A stretch of 64,000 nt of DNA from Prevotella herbatica (GTDB taxonomy: Bacteria; Bacteroidota; Bacteroidia; Bacteroidales; Bacteroidaceae), in contig NZ_AP024484.1 of NCBI RefSeq assembly GCF_017347605.1, positions 1,641,501 to 1,705,500 on the forward strand, read 5' to 3'. Shown piece after piece: positions 54,702 to 63,869 of this stretch. Position 1 is the first letter of the stretch, and the number at the start of each line of letters is the position of its first letter. The notes below the pieces were generated by a model. It ran no database searches. It was given only the letters and a program-made list of their open reading frames with translations, and was not told where the DNA came from. Both the position numbers and the translations under genes were made by a program.

Positions 54702-57025
54702 TTCTTTCTTCTAGCCTTAGGCTCAGGAGCATTCTTCACAATATCCATACACTGCTCAAAAGTAAGTTCTGCTGCCTTTTCGTGAAGAGTTTTTGGCATG
54801 CGATAGTTCTTTCCGTCGTAAGCGATATATGGACCATATCTGCCGTTTAGCACTTCCATAGCTCCGTCTTCTTCAAAAGACTTGATATGGCGTTGCTTTT
54901 CTTGCTCTCGCTTTTCCATTATCAGCTGTATAGCTGTTTCTAATGTTGTTGTCATTGGATTCTCAGTCTTTGGCAGAGAAACATATTTCTTATTGTGCAT
55001 TATGTATGGTCCGAAACGACCTGCACCGATAACTACGTCTGTGTCTTCAAACTGACCTACTGTGCGTGGCAGTTTAAATAGTTCCAGTGCTTCGTCAAGG
55101 GTAATAGTCTCCATACTCTTGTCTGATGGTAACTGTGAGAATCTTGGTTTTTCTTCATCATCGGCAGAACCAATTTGAACCAAAGGACCGAAACGACCAA
55201 TCTTAACAAAAACAGGCTTACCGCTCTTTGGATCTGTTCCAAGTTCGCGTTCTCCTGCTTTATGCTCTGAACGTGCATTCCTTACTTTTTCAACAGTTGG
55301 CTCAAAATTCTTGTCGAATTCTTTCATCATCGTGTTCCATCCTTCTTTGCCTTCAGCTATTTGGTCAAATTGCTGCTCAACTTTTGCTGTGAAGTTATAG
55401 TCCATGATGTCAGGGAAGTTTTGCATTAGGAAATCGTTAACAACGATTCCGATATCTGTAGGCAGAAGTTTTCCCTTCTCATTGCCAGCCATTTCCTTTT
55501 TCTGCTTGCTTGTAACTTTTATGCCTTTCAGCGTGTCGATAACGTATTCTCTTTCCTTACCGCTCTTATCACCTTTCTGAACGTATTCACGTTGCTGTAT
55601 AGTAGATATTGTAGGCGCGTAAGTAGAAGGACGTCCGATACCAAGTTCCTCTAGTTTGTGTACCAGACTAGCTTCAGTGTATCTGTTTGGACCCATACTG
55701 TAACGTTCTGTTGATGTTATCTCACGTCTTTGCAGTTCGTCACCCTCTTTCATTACTGGTAGATTATGGGTTGACTCGTCCTGATTGTTGTCATCATCAT
55801 CTGTAGACTCACGGTAAACTTTCAAGAAACCGTCAAAAGTAACTACCTCACCGTTAGCAACAAACTTCTCCTTTACTCCAGCTACGTCTATTGTTACTGT
55901 AGTCTTGTCTATTTCGGCGTCAGCCATTTGTGATGCAACTGTGCGCTTCCAGATAAGCTCATATAGTCTCTTTTCCTGCAATGTACCTTCAATCTCGGTA
56001 TTGCTCATTTCTGTAGGACGTATAGCCTCATGTGCTTCTTGTGCGCCCTTAGAGTGAGTTTGGTATTTGCGAGTCTTGCTGTATTCCTTACCCCACAGTT
56101 TAATAATCTCATCTTTGGTGGTATTTATCGCAAGTGATGAGAGGTTAACTGAATCGGTACGCATGTATGTGATGCGTCCGTTCTCGTATAAGTGCTGTGC
56201 CACCATCATCGTCTGACTTACGGTGAATCCCAGTTTTCTTGCTGCTTCCTGCTGCAATGTTGATGTAGTGAAAGGAGGTGCTGGGGTGCGGTGCAAAGGT
56301 TTCTTTGCTATAGATGACACTGTGAATTTTGCATCCTTGCATTTCTCAAGGAAAGCAATAGCTTCTTCGTGTGTATTGAATCGTGTGTCCAATTCTGTTT
56401 TCACTTCACTGATGTTTCCATTAGAATTCGTGATAGTTAGAATTGCATTTATGCGATAGTATGGTTCGCTCTTGAAAGCCTGTATCTCTCGCTCTCGCTC
56501 AACGATAAGTCTCACAGCAACACTCTGCACTCGTCCTGCACTTAGAGCCGGTTTAACTTTTCTCCATAATACAGGTGATAGTTTAAATCCCACAAGGCGG
56601 TCTAGTACGCGGCGTGCCTGTTGTGCGTTTACGAGATTCATGTCAAGATGACGTGGAGTCTTTATAGCGTCAAGGATAGCTGATTTCGTGATTTCGTGAA
56701 ACACGATACGGCTTGTGTTTTTCTCATCAAGTCCAAGTACTTCGCAAAGGTGCCATGAAATAGCTTCTCCCTCGCGGTCCTCATCGGATGCTAACCAAAT
56801 CTTTTTGGCTTTCTTGGCGTTTGACTTCAACTCGGAAACAAGTTTCTTTTTCTCGTCAGGAATTTCGTAATCTGGTTCCAGTGTTTCTGCATCTATACTT
56901 AATTCCTTCTTCTTGAGATCGCGAATGTGACCATAAGAAGACATTACCTTGAAATCGTTTCCTAAAAATTTCTCAATAGTCCTAGCCTTTGCGGGGCTCT
57001 CTACGATAACTAAATTTTCTTGCAT
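54698..57025 (-). CDS. topA: DNA topoisomerase I (type IA)
   Basis: A 775-residue enzyme that relaxes negative supercoils. The start MQENLVIVESPAKARTIEKF opens the TOPRIM domain directly; an ATG ten codons upstream lies inside the promoter. DEDREGEAISWHL carries the TOPRIM acidic residues, RITYMRTDSVNLS the active-site Tyr, and GIGRPSTYAPTISTIQQREY the family motif. The C-terminus has three Topo-C repeats (IGRFGPLVQIG, AGRFGPYIMHNKKYVSLP, NGRYGPYIAYDGKNYRMP) instead of zinc fingers, as usual in Bacteroidetes. First gene of the topA-aroK-speA-argB run. Confidence 0.96.
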   Translation of the reverse strand: MQENLVIVESPAKARTIEKFLGNDFKVMSSYGHIRDLKKKELSIDAETLEPDYEIPDEKKKLVSELKSNAKKAKKIWLASDEDREGEAISWHLCEVLGLDEKNTSRIVFHEITKSAILDAIKTPRHLDMNLVNAQQARRVLDRLVGFKLSPVLWRKVKPALSAGRVQSVAVRLIVEREREIQAFKSEPYYRINAILTITNSNGNISEVKTELDTRFNTHEEAIAFLEKCKDAKFTVSSIAKKPLHRTPAPPFTTSTLQQEAARKLGFTVSQTMMVAQHLYENGRITYMRTDSVNLSSLAINTTKDEIIKLWGKEYSKTRKYQTHSKGAQEAHEAIRPTEMSNTEIEGTLQEKRLYELIWKRTVASQMADAEIDKTTVTIDVAGVKEKFVANGEVVTFDGFLKVYRESTDDDDNNQDESTHNLPVMKEGDELQRREITSTERYSMGPNRYTEASLVHKLEELGIGRPSTYAPTISTIQQREYVQKGDKSGKEREYVIDTLKGIKVTSKQKKEMAGNEKGKLLPTDIGIVVNDFLMQNFPDIMDYNFTAKVEQQFDQIAEGKEGWNTMMKEFDKNFEPTVEKVRNARSEHKAGERELGTDPKSGKPVFVKIGRFGPLVQIGSADDEEKPRFSQLPSDKSMETITLDEALELFKLPRTVGQFEDTDVVIGAGRFGPYIMHNKKYVSLPKTENPMTTTLETAIQLIMEKREQEKQRHIKSFEEDGAMEVLNGRYGPYIAYDGKNYRMPKTLHEKAAELTFEQCMDIVKNAPEPKARRKK

Positions 57026-57052
57026 AATTGCGAATTGTACGTTGTTAGGGCG

Positions 57053-57060
57053 CAAAAGTA
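57053..57060 (-). promoter_or_regulatory. Putative -7 box of topA
   Basis: TACTTTTG, 27 bases upstream of the chosen start; no matching -33 element. Confidence 0.45.
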
Positions 57061-57167
57061 ACTAAAACTTTTACTTATACATTATTATATGGCATTTTTT
57101 TTCGGTTTTTTAAGTATTTTAGTTTTAGTTTGATGTTAACTTGGTGTAAAATAATTACGAAATGTTA

Positions 57168-57698
57168 TTACAAAGAACTGCTGATTTTTGTTATGAAATC
57201 AATAAGCCCACTTCTTACTGAATTAAGTCCGAACAGCTCCGTTTTGATTTCTTTTAATGGTATCCACATACATTCGGCAGCATCGTCGTTTGCCTTTACT
57301 TTACTGTCGTCTTTTACCTTGCAACTAAAAAACATATCTAGAGTAGGAATGTCAACTCCGCTGTAATGATATATATTTGGTTTGCTGAACATATATCTTA
57401 CTTCTGTAACCTCCAACCCTGTTTCTTCCATTACTTCACGCATGAGTCCTTGTTCTACAGTTTCGTTCATATCGGCGAATCCGCCAGGAAGGTCAAAAGT
57501 TCCTTTTGCCGGTTCATTTTTTCTGCGCTCAACAAGCAAATATCCGTCTTTATTCAGTATAAAGGCAACGTTTGCACTGCTTGGATTTACGAAATACTCA
57601 AAGCCACATTTTCCGCATTTGCGGCTCTTCTCACTACTAATGTTAAAGAGAGAAGAACCGCAAACAGGACAATATTTGAATTTATTCAACATGTTCAT
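57168..57698 (-). CDS. Nudix hydrolase with N-terminal zinc ribbon
   Basis: A 176-residue pyrophosphohydrolase. Residues 8-32 hold CPVCGSSLF and CGKCGFEYF, two Cys-x-x-Cys pairs of a zinc ribbon as in NADH pyrophosphatase-type proteins. The Nudix box is complete: GGFADMNETVEQGLMREVME followed by ETGL. It probably cleaves a nucleoside diphosphate linked to another group. Encoded 3 bases after the O-acetylesterase gene, so the two are one transcript, though a shared pathway is not obvious. Confidence 0.92.
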   Translation of the reverse strand: MNMLNKFKYCPVCGSSLFNISSEKSRKCGKCGFEYFVNPSSANVAFILNKDGYLLVERRKNEPAKGTFDLPGGFADMNETVEQGLMREVMEETGLEVTEVRYMFSKPNIYHYSGVDIPTLDMFFSCKVKDDSKVKANDDAAECMWIPLKEIKTELFGLNSVRSGLIDFITKISSSL

Positions 57699-57701
57699 TG
57701 T

Positions 57702-59129
57702 TTACCAGTTATCAGTTCTGAATGGGAATAGTGGCAGTAGTGCTGCATTTTTAACATTACCGTATCCCCAGTTCCTAAATGCATATCTCACAGCCACTGG
57801 AGTTTTTACTTCTGGACAAGTGATAATAAGGCCTTTCGTCCAATAGTAAGATGCGTTTGCCTTATGGAATACTTTGTCAGCTCCAGCAACTTCAAATCCC
57901 TGAATATCTTCATAACGACTTATTGCGCCGTAATCGTTGGTCAGATTCACGTAGCATGTATCATTGCTAATTTTCATATCTTTGTATTCTGGACTATTAC
58001 ACCATATATTCTTCATGCCGTAAGTCTTGTTCAGTGCTTGTAGGGCAAGTCGTTCTCCAACCTGCTGTTTTTGTGAAGGATGAATCTGTTGACTCTCGTA
58101 TGGATATACAAGGTCGTCTATGCACACAATCCCACTGTTTGGAATAATCTTTGATGCGTTGAATTGTTGCTCACGAAGTTTTGGCCCCCAGTCTCCGTTC
58201 ACGTCTGAGTTGAAATAAGGAGCAATCTGTACGAAGTAGAAAGGAATTTCACCCAACTTAAAGTCGCGTCTCCATTGAGAAACTAAGTCGTTGAGTCGTT
58301 TTGTGTATTGACTTGCAGGATCACCTACGTTTGAACAACCCTGATAGAAAATGATTCCTTTCACTGTGTATTTCAATATTGGTGAGAAAGTACCATTGCC
58401 CCATAAGAGTGGACGCAGATAGTCCCCTGGAAATTTCTTCACCATCTCCATGGAATCAAGTGGCTCTGTGGTGTTCTTTTCAAGATAATCACGGTCAAGC
58501 CAGCTTTCTACTCTCGTGCCGCCTTTGTTTGCCATAACAAGACCGACAGGTATGCCAAGAGTCTTGTTTATTGCTTGGGCAAAGAAATATCCTGTAGCCG
58601 AAGCATCACCGACAGTCTGAGGACCAATAACCTTCCAATCGCATTGTGCATCATCAAGAGGTTTGGTACTCATCACGCTAGGTATCTTTACATAGTGAAT
58701 GCCTTTGTATTCATTGGCATTCATCACGGCTTTGTTATATCCTTCAACGGGGCAGTTGCCAAACCCTTTTACAGGCATTTCCATGTTGCTCTGTCCGGCG
58801 CATACCCAGACTTCGCCCGAAAGAACATTGCTTATTGTTGTCCTGTCACCATCGTTGAATGTTATCGACAGAGGGGTATAACTTGCTTTTGGAGTTTTCA
58901 CCCCAACAATCCATTTACCTTTGCTGTCTGTTTTTGCAGAATAAGATTCCTTGCTCCACGAAACGTTCACCTTTACGGTCTTTCCTGGAGTATCCCAACC
59001 CCAAAGTCTGGCTTCGGAATCTTGTTGTAAAATCATGTTGTCGCCAATGATATGCGGCAATCTCACTTTAGCCTGACTTCCCAATGTAATTGTAGAAAGA
59101 GCAGCAAAAAATAATATACGTCTTAACAT
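57702..59129 (-). CDS. Sialate O-acetylesterase-type SGNH esterase
   Basis: A 475-residue secreted acetylesterase. A signal peptide ends at LGSQA (about 20). An N-terminal beta-sandwich (LPHIIGDNMILQQDSEARLW) precedes the SGNH core with EVWVCAGQSNMEMPVKG (nucleophile Ser114), VMANKGGTRVESWLDRDYL, GIIFYQGCSNVGDP and the catalytic Asp/His region QQIHPSQKQQVGERLA. The family removes O-acetyl groups from sialic acid or from plant polysaccharides; in a hemicellulose-using organism acetylxylan is equally possible. Confidence 0.92.
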   Translation of the reverse strand: MLRRILFFAALSTITLGSQAKVRLPHIIGDNMILQQDSEARLWGWDTPGKTVKVNVSWSKESYSAKTDSKGKWIVGVKTPKASYTPLSITFNDGDRTTISNVLSGEVWVCAGQSNMEMPVKGFGNCPVEGYNKAVMNANEYKGIHYVKIPSVMSTKPLDDAQCDWKVIGPQTVGDASATGYFFAQAINKTLGIPVGLVMANKGGTRVESWLDRDYLEKNTTEPLDSMEMVKKFPGDYLRPLLWGNGTFSPILKYTVKGIIFYQGCSNVGDPASQYTKRLNDLVSQWRRDFKLGEIPFYFVQIAPYFNSDVNGDWGPKLREQQFNASKIIPNSGIVCIDDLVYPYESQQIHPSQKQQVGERLALQALNKTYGMKNIWCNSPEYKDMKISNDTCYVNLTNDYGAISRYEDIQGFEVAGADKVFHKANASYYWTKGLIITCPEVKTPVAVRYAFRNWGYGNVKNAALLPLFPFRTDNW

Positions 59130-59177
59130 GGTGTGTTTAATAAATTTAATCTGCCTGCAATATTACGATTTTTTCGC

Positions 59178-59185
59178 TATCTTTG
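59178..59185 (+). promoter_or_regulatory. Putative -7 box of the alpha/beta esterase
   Basis: TATCTTTG, 44 bases before the ATG; no clear -33. Confidence 0.5.
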
Positions 59186-59229
59186 CAAATGATAGTTATA
59201 AAATAAGATAAAACGAGAACAAAAAGTAT

Positions 59230-60054
59230 ATGAAATCGAAACATTTAATGTTATCTCTGGGCATGCTACTTGTGGCTTTTTCAGCTTCTGCTCAGAAACA
59301 GTTCGAAATGAATCTGTGGCAAAGTGGTGCCCCAAATAGTAATGGTGATAGCACGGATACAGCAAAGGTGTTTGTCTATCTTCCTAGTGATAAAGCTGCT
59401 ACTGGAAGAGCTGTGGTGATATGTCCTGGTGGAGGCTATTCTGGTCTTGCTATGGATCATGAAGGTAAGGAATGGGCTCCATTTTTTAATAACATGGGTA
59501 TTGCTGCTATCGTTCTTAAATATCGTATGCCAAAGGGTAATGTTGATGTTCCTGTAAGTGATGCTGAAGCTGCCATGAAATTGGTAAGGGCAAATGCTTC
59601 AAGTTGGAATATTAAAAGCGATGATATCGGTATAATGGGTTCTTCTGCAGGAGGACACCTTGCCTCTACCATTGCCACTCATAGCAGCGGTGATGCAAAG
59701 CCTGATTTTCAGATTCTTTTCTATCCTGTTATAACAATGGCTCCTGGATATACTCATCAGGGCAGTCACGACAACCTGTTGGGAAAAAATGCACGTAAGA
59801 AGGATGAAAAACTGTATAGTAATGATTTGCAGGTTACGAGAGTTACGCCGCGCGCATGGATCGCACTCAGTGACGACGATCGCGTTGTCATTCCTTCAAA
59901 TGGGGTAAACTATTATTTAGAACTCTATCGCCATGATATTCCTGGCTCTCTTCATGTTTATCCTTCAGGCGGACATGGATGGGGAATACATACAAGTTTC
60001 CGCTACCACACTCAGATGTTACTTGAACTGGAAAGTTGGTTAAGAAGTTTCTAA
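59230..60054 (+). CDS. Secreted alpha/beta-hydrolase esterase (acetylxylan/feruloyl type)
   Basis: A 274-residue esterase with signal peptide (ending SASAQ, about 21). Oxyanion region VVICPGGGYSGLAMDHEG, nucleophile elbow IGIMGSSAGGHLAS (Ser139), acid in ALSDDDRVVIP and His in YPSGGHGWGIHT. This is the BD-FAE/xylan esterase type, common in Prevotella and Bacteroides hemicellulose loci. Divergent from the O-acetylesterase gene, so both may act on acetylated hemicellulose (inference). Confidence 0.9.
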   Translation: MKSKHLMLSLGMLLVAFSASAQKQFEMNLWQSGAPNSNGDSTDTAKVFVYLPSDKAATGRAVVICPGGGYSGLAMDHEGKEWAPFFNNMGIAAIVLKYRMPKGNVDVPVSDAEAAMKLVRANASSWNIKSDDIGIMGSSAGGHLASTIATHSSGDAKPDFQILFYPVITMAPGYTHQGSHDNLLGKNARKKDEKLYSNDLQVTRVTPRAWIALSDDDRVVIPSNGVNYYLELYRHDIPGSLHVYPSGGHGWGIHTSFRYHTQMLLELESWLRSF

Positions 60055-60136
60055 TCGGTATCTTTATGAATTTATGGAGTAATCTAAAAAGATGTAATTA
60101 AGTCCTTTCTTCCTCTTTCACTTCAAAATACTGGCA

Positions 60137-60144
60137 TACCTTTG
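60137..60144 (+). promoter_or_regulatory. Putative -7 box of the 60248 gene
   Basis: TACCTTTG, about 104 bases before the chosen start. Confidence 0.45.
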
Positions 60145-60247
60145 TCTTTGCAGATTACCAAAGCTTTGACTAATTCTCATTAGTTTAACTCACGTTGATT
60201 AAGTGTTTATGATAACGCATAGACATGTGGAATTAAAATGTAAAAAT

Positions 60248-60745
60248 ATGGTTAATATAAATTTAGAATATAATGGTATTCGTATCTTTTATAAAGACGG
60301 TAAGCGTTTTATAAATTACGGAAATAATACTATTGATTGTAATGCTGGTAAGTATTATTATTTGGACCATTTGTCCACAGTTTATAGAACAGAGAATAAT
60401 AAAGCCTCAGGATGGATGAATGTTATTACATATATTTATAATAACACTTCATCAGAGTATAATGAAGAAATTGTAAATACATTATTTAGAAAATTACCAA
60501 ATAATTCGCATACTGACAACGAGAATTTTATGTTCTTTTGTGTGATATATTTAGCTATGTTAGATTTGGAATCTAATACAAAATATCCATCAGGTTCAGG
60601 AAAGCGAATGGTTTATAATAGCTGTCGAGAAGTTTTAATAAACGGTATGGACTATAAAAAGGCTGCGACTTTATATGAAAAAAAGTCTTTTAATAATATG
60701 CAAGATGTAAACGTAGAAGATGAATCCAACAACGGGGGGGGATGA
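60248..60745 (+). CDS. Hypothetical protein, reading frame broken at a G8 tract
   Basis: 165 residues as read, starting at MVNINLEYNGIRIFYKDGKR; an ATG at 60209 is also possible. The protein is basic and aromatic in the first half, helical later (FCVIYLAMLDLESNTKY). The frame ends in three glycines from the G8 run at 60734-60741 followed by TGA. In the next frame the coding character goes on for 34 codons to TAA 60849-60851 with DDYGKSGEHYGWYNGYSDD and DGDPMATWNVD. Removing one G would give about 200 residues. No family recognised. Confidence 0.65.
   Translation: MVNINLEYNGIRIFYKDGKRFINYGNNTIDCNAGKYYYLDHLSTVYRTENNKASGWMNVITYIYNNTSSEYNEEIVNTLFRKLPNNSHTDNENFMFFCVIYLAMLDLESNTKYPSGSGKRMVYNSCREVLINGMDYKKAATLYEKKSFNNMQDVNVEDESNNGGG
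60734..60741 (+). repeat. Homopolymer G8 tract at the frame break
   Basis: Eight consecutive G inside a coding region, placed exactly where the open frame changes. Confidence 0.9.
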
Positions 60746-60878
60746 TTATGGAAAGTCTGGAGAACATTATGGATGGTATAATGGATATAGCGATGACGCC
60801 ATTGATGATAGTTTTGATGGAGATCCTATGGCCACTTGGAATGTTGATTAATATGCAAAATATTGTTTTAACTCAATA

Positions 60879-60921
60879 AAAAAACAGGAGTAGCTTCTAA
60901 TAGAGGCTACTCCTGTTTTTT
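60879..60921. terminator. Bidirectional terminator between convergent genes
   Basis: AAAAAACAGGAGTAGC/GCTACTCCTGTTTTTT, 16 bp, 11-base loop. The A-run and T-run allow termination in both directions. Confidence 0.88.
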
Positions 60922-60935
60922 ATATCTTTTTGTCT

Positions 60936-62108
60936 TTATAATAGACTCTTAATCTCTGCATCAAGATCTTTAATCTGTGCGTCACGCTTCTTCAATACAT
61001 TGTCTTTTCCGATGATGAAGAATGTTGGAATACTCTGTACATTGTATTGAGCAAGAACCTGTGAGTTTGTTCCGTCCTCATCGCGTACACTTATCCAAGG
61101 AATTGCAGCAGTCTGAGTCTTCCAGAAGTGCTCGTCTGGGTCTACAGATACCTGATAGATTTCAAAGCCTTGTGCGTGATATTTGTTGTAGAGTTCACGA
61201 AGCATCATGATGCGCTTCAGACTACCTTCTCCAGCAAACATGTGGAAGTCTAGCAATACTACTTTACCCTTTAGGTCTGATAGTTTGCGCACGTGTCCTT
61301 TGTTGTCGTTAAGTGCTATGTCGATAATTCCTGTAACGCTCACCTTGCTGGCATCAATCTGCTGCTGCTGTTGCTCTGCCTGAATGATTCTTACGTCTTT
61401 CATTCCCTGCAATGCAATGTTGTGTAGGTTGAGTCCTCTTTCAGCTTTTGGATAATATGTGTCCCAGCTTGTGGCTACGGCAGCATAAACCTTTATATCA
61501 TCCTTGTTATTACGTGGATTGAAAATCAGACTTTGAGTGTTTCCAAGTACTACAGTCTGGAACAGTGCGAAGTAAGAACTTGCTTTCATTGGTTCCTTAA
61601 AGATGTAGTTACGCTTGATGTTGTTCTTGTATGCTTCAAGCAGTTTGCTGACGTTTGCTTCAACTGCATCAGTACCAAGATTAGGATTGTTTATGATAGA
61701 GTTTACATTAGCTTGCAGCTTTAGCTGTAATATAGCCAATTCCTTTATCTTAGAACAGTTTTCGCTGCCTTTTACTTCATATTTTGAAGCCATTGTAGGA
61801 TATGCGCCATTAATGCTCACAGTCTCTGTAGAGTCTATGCTCACGTTGATAATCTGACCGGCGATACGCAGACGATAGAATTCTGGAGCTTTCGGAGCTT
61901 TCCCATCAAAAGAGAAATTACCGTCTTTATCCAGTTTTACAGAGTCAAGTACAACAGGACCGTTCAAACTCATGTTCTCAAAATACAGAGTGGAATCCTT
62001 TGCATTGGAAATCTCACCTGTTACATGGAATTTCTTGTTGTTACAAGAAACCATACTCATTGCGGCAAGAGCTATTGCGGCAATTGAAAAGATCTTCGAT
62101 ATCTTCAT
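60936..62108 (-). CDS. Thioredoxin-fold lipoprotein (DUF4369 + AhpC/TlpA-like) without CxxC
   Basis: A 390-residue lipoprotein with lipobox SMVSC (Cys22). Residues about 25-125 are a DUF4369 beta-sandwich (FHVTGEISNAKDSTLYFENM). A helical middle and a C-terminal AhpC/TSA-like thioredoxin fold follow (HVRKLSDLKGKVVLLDFHMF, GFEIYQVSVDPDEHFWKTQ, IPTFFIIGKD). Where the active-site CxxC of TlpA proteins is expected the sequence is FHMFAGEGSLKRI, without any cysteine, so it cannot be a disulphide oxidoreductase. It may be a binding or structural protein in the envelope. Confidence 0.88.
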   Translation of the reverse strand: MKISKIFSIAAIALAAMSMVSCNNKKFHVTGEISNAKDSTLYFENMSLNGPVVLDSVKLDKDGNFSFDGKAPKAPEFYRLRIAGQIINVSIDSTETVSINGAYPTMASKYEVKGSENCSKIKELAILQLKLQANVNSIINNPNLGTDAVEANVSKLLEAYKNNIKRNYIFKEPMKASSYFALFQTVVLGNTQSLIFNPRNNKDDIKVYAAVATSWDTYYPKAERGLNLHNIALQGMKDVRIIQAEQQQQQIDASKVSVTGIIDIALNDNKGHVRKLSDLKGKVVLLDFHMFAGEGSLKRIMMLRELYNKYHAQGFEIYQVSVDPDEHFWKTQTAAIPWISVRDEDGTNSQVLAQYNVQSIPTFFIIGKDNVLKKRDAQIKDLDAEIKSLL

Positions 62109-62136
62109 TTCTGTAGCTTTTTCATGTTATGCTTTG

Positions 62137-62167
62137 CAAAAGTACTGTAAATCGGCAGAAATACAAA
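62137..62167 (-). promoter_or_regulatory. Promoter of the thioredoxin-fold lipoprotein
   Basis: Minus-strand TTTG-N19-TACTTTTG, 29 bases upstream of the ATG. Confidence 0.75.
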
Positions 62168-62197
62168 AAATATATTCATTTTTTATTTCTAAATTCT

Positions 62198-63811
62198 CTA
62201 TTTTGTAACTCTGAACCAATCCACGTCTATCCATCCGCGGTTGTTCTTTCCCTCAGGTTCCTTGCTCACGAATCCTATTTTTGCACCTATCCATTTACCT
62301 TCTTTCATTGTGAATATATTGCCAACATCGTGGAAATTCTTTCCGTCTGCACTCCATGCAAACTGACATTTTCCAGCGTTCACGCTCATTCTCATGTATA
62401 TGTCTTCGTGTATTGCTGGCTGATAGTCTATTTTATCCTTTGCCGTTGCGTCAAGAGTTGCGATAATCTTACAGTCTTCGGCTGTTTCTTTGTCTGCGTT
62501 CTTGCATGTTATCTGTTGCAGTTGGAACTTGTCGCCTACACGTTTTACCACAAGTGCTGAATAGTCAAGTCCCATCATGATGATTCCTCCCATTTGGTTC
62601 TCGTTCTTTGCAGTTAGTCGCAACTTAGCAGTAGCCGTGAACTTATCTGCTGGAGTTTTTTGTAACAATAGGTTAGGAGTGTGCCATATAGTTTGGTTGC
62701 TTTTATCATTGTATATTCTGAATACCCCAAAACTAGTAGGCATTCCAAATACGTCCTTATAGTTTGCGTGCCATTGCCATTGTTGCCCCATGATAGGGGA
62801 ATTGAACTCATCGCTTTCCTGTGGATTTACGATGATGCTGCAATCTGATTTTGGCTTACGGAATTTTTCGTATGGTGTACCATTCTTTCCCATGATAGGC
62901 CAACCTGTCGACCAGTCTACTGGTTGCAGGTGTACGACTCTTCCGTATGCTCCTTTATCTTGAAAGTGCATAAACCAATCCTCACCTTGTGACGTATGAA
63001 CCCAACCACCTTGATGAGGTCCGTTGATATTGGTTTTCCCTTGGCTCAGTACCACCTTACTTTCATAAGGACCGTAGGGTGATTTAGAACGCATTGCCAA
63101 CTGGAAACCTGTTGGTACACCACCAGCCGGACACATAATCCAATACCATCCGTTGCGTTTGTAAAACTTCGGTCCTTCGCAAGTGCGGTTTTCGTTTCCG
63201 TTTCCGTCAAACACGATGACTGGTTTTCCTATAGCACGAGTACCATCTGCCGAAAGTTCTCTTACCGTCAGTATTGAGGCGAAGTTATTACGGCTGTTAG
63301 CCCATCCGTTTACTAGATAGCAGCGCCCGTCTTCATCCCATAGTGGGGTCGTGTCTATTAATCCTTTACCCTTTATCACGCATACTGGTTCGTCCCATTT
63401 ACCCGAAGGGTCTTTTGTTTTAACCATGAACACGCCATAGTCTGGATCTCCCCAGTATATATAATATTCTCCGTTATGGAATCTTATGCTTGGTGCCCAA
63501 ACGCCCATGCCGTGTGCCGGCTTGCTGAATACGGAGTCTGGTTCAAGTTGATCAACGGCGTGCCCGATTATTTCCCAGTTCACGAGGTCGCGTGAGTGCA
63601 ATATCGGAAGTCCAGGGATACAATTAAATGAACTTGCTGTGAGGTAATAGTCATTCCCAACAGCAATCACATCAGGGTCACTGTAATCGGCGTTTATGAC
63701 AGGGTTTGTGTATGTTCCGTCTCCGTTGTCGGGACTCCATACTTGTGATTTGTATTGTGCCATCATCATTGAAGGCAGCCAAATCATCATTGCCAAAAGT
63801 TCTTTTTTCAT
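62198..63811 (-). CDS. Glycoside hydrolase family 43 enzyme with C-terminal beta-sandwich
   Basis: A 537-residue secreted enzyme (signal to MMMAQ, about 18). The five-bladed propeller has NPVINADYSDPDVIAVGNDY with the general-base Asp, PILHSRDLVNWEIIGHAV, GVWAPSIRFHNGEYYIYWGD and RTCEGPKFYKRNGWYWIMCP with the general-acid Glu. A C-terminal lectin-like sandwich from about 330 (DEFNSPIMGQQWQWHANYKD) is typical of beta-xylosidase/arabinofuranosidase GH43 members. Substrate is probably xylo- or arabinoxylo-oligosaccharide; the exact linkage is not determinable. Confidence 0.94.
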   Translation of the reverse strand: MKKELLAMMIWLPSMMMAQYKSQVWSPDNGDGTYTNPVINADYSDPDVIAVGNDYYLTASSFNCIPGLPILHSRDLVNWEIIGHAVDQLEPDSVFSKPAHGMGVWAPSIRFHNGEYYIYWGDPDYGVFMVKTKDPSGKWDEPVCVIKGKGLIDTTPLWDEDGRCYLVNGWANSRNNFASILTVRELSADGTRAIGKPVIVFDGNGNENRTCEGPKFYKRNGWYWIMCPAGGVPTGFQLAMRSKSPYGPYESKVVLSQGKTNINGPHQGGWVHTSQGEDWFMHFQDKGAYGRVVHLQPVDWSTGWPIMGKNGTPYEKFRKPKSDCSIIVNPQESDEFNSPIMGQQWQWHANYKDVFGMPTSFGVFRIYNDKSNQTIWHTPNLLLQKTPADKFTATAKLRLTAKNENQMGGIIMMGLDYSALVVKRVGDKFQLQQITCKNADKETAEDCKIIATLDATAKDKIDYQPAIHEDIYMRMSVNAGKCQFAWSADGKNFHDVGNIFTMKEGKWIGAKIGFVSKEPEGKNNRGWIDVDWFRVTK

Positions 63812-63869
63812 GTCTTGTCTTAGTTATAGTTTTTAAGTTGTATAGTTGTTTGTTTCAAATGGGCATATC

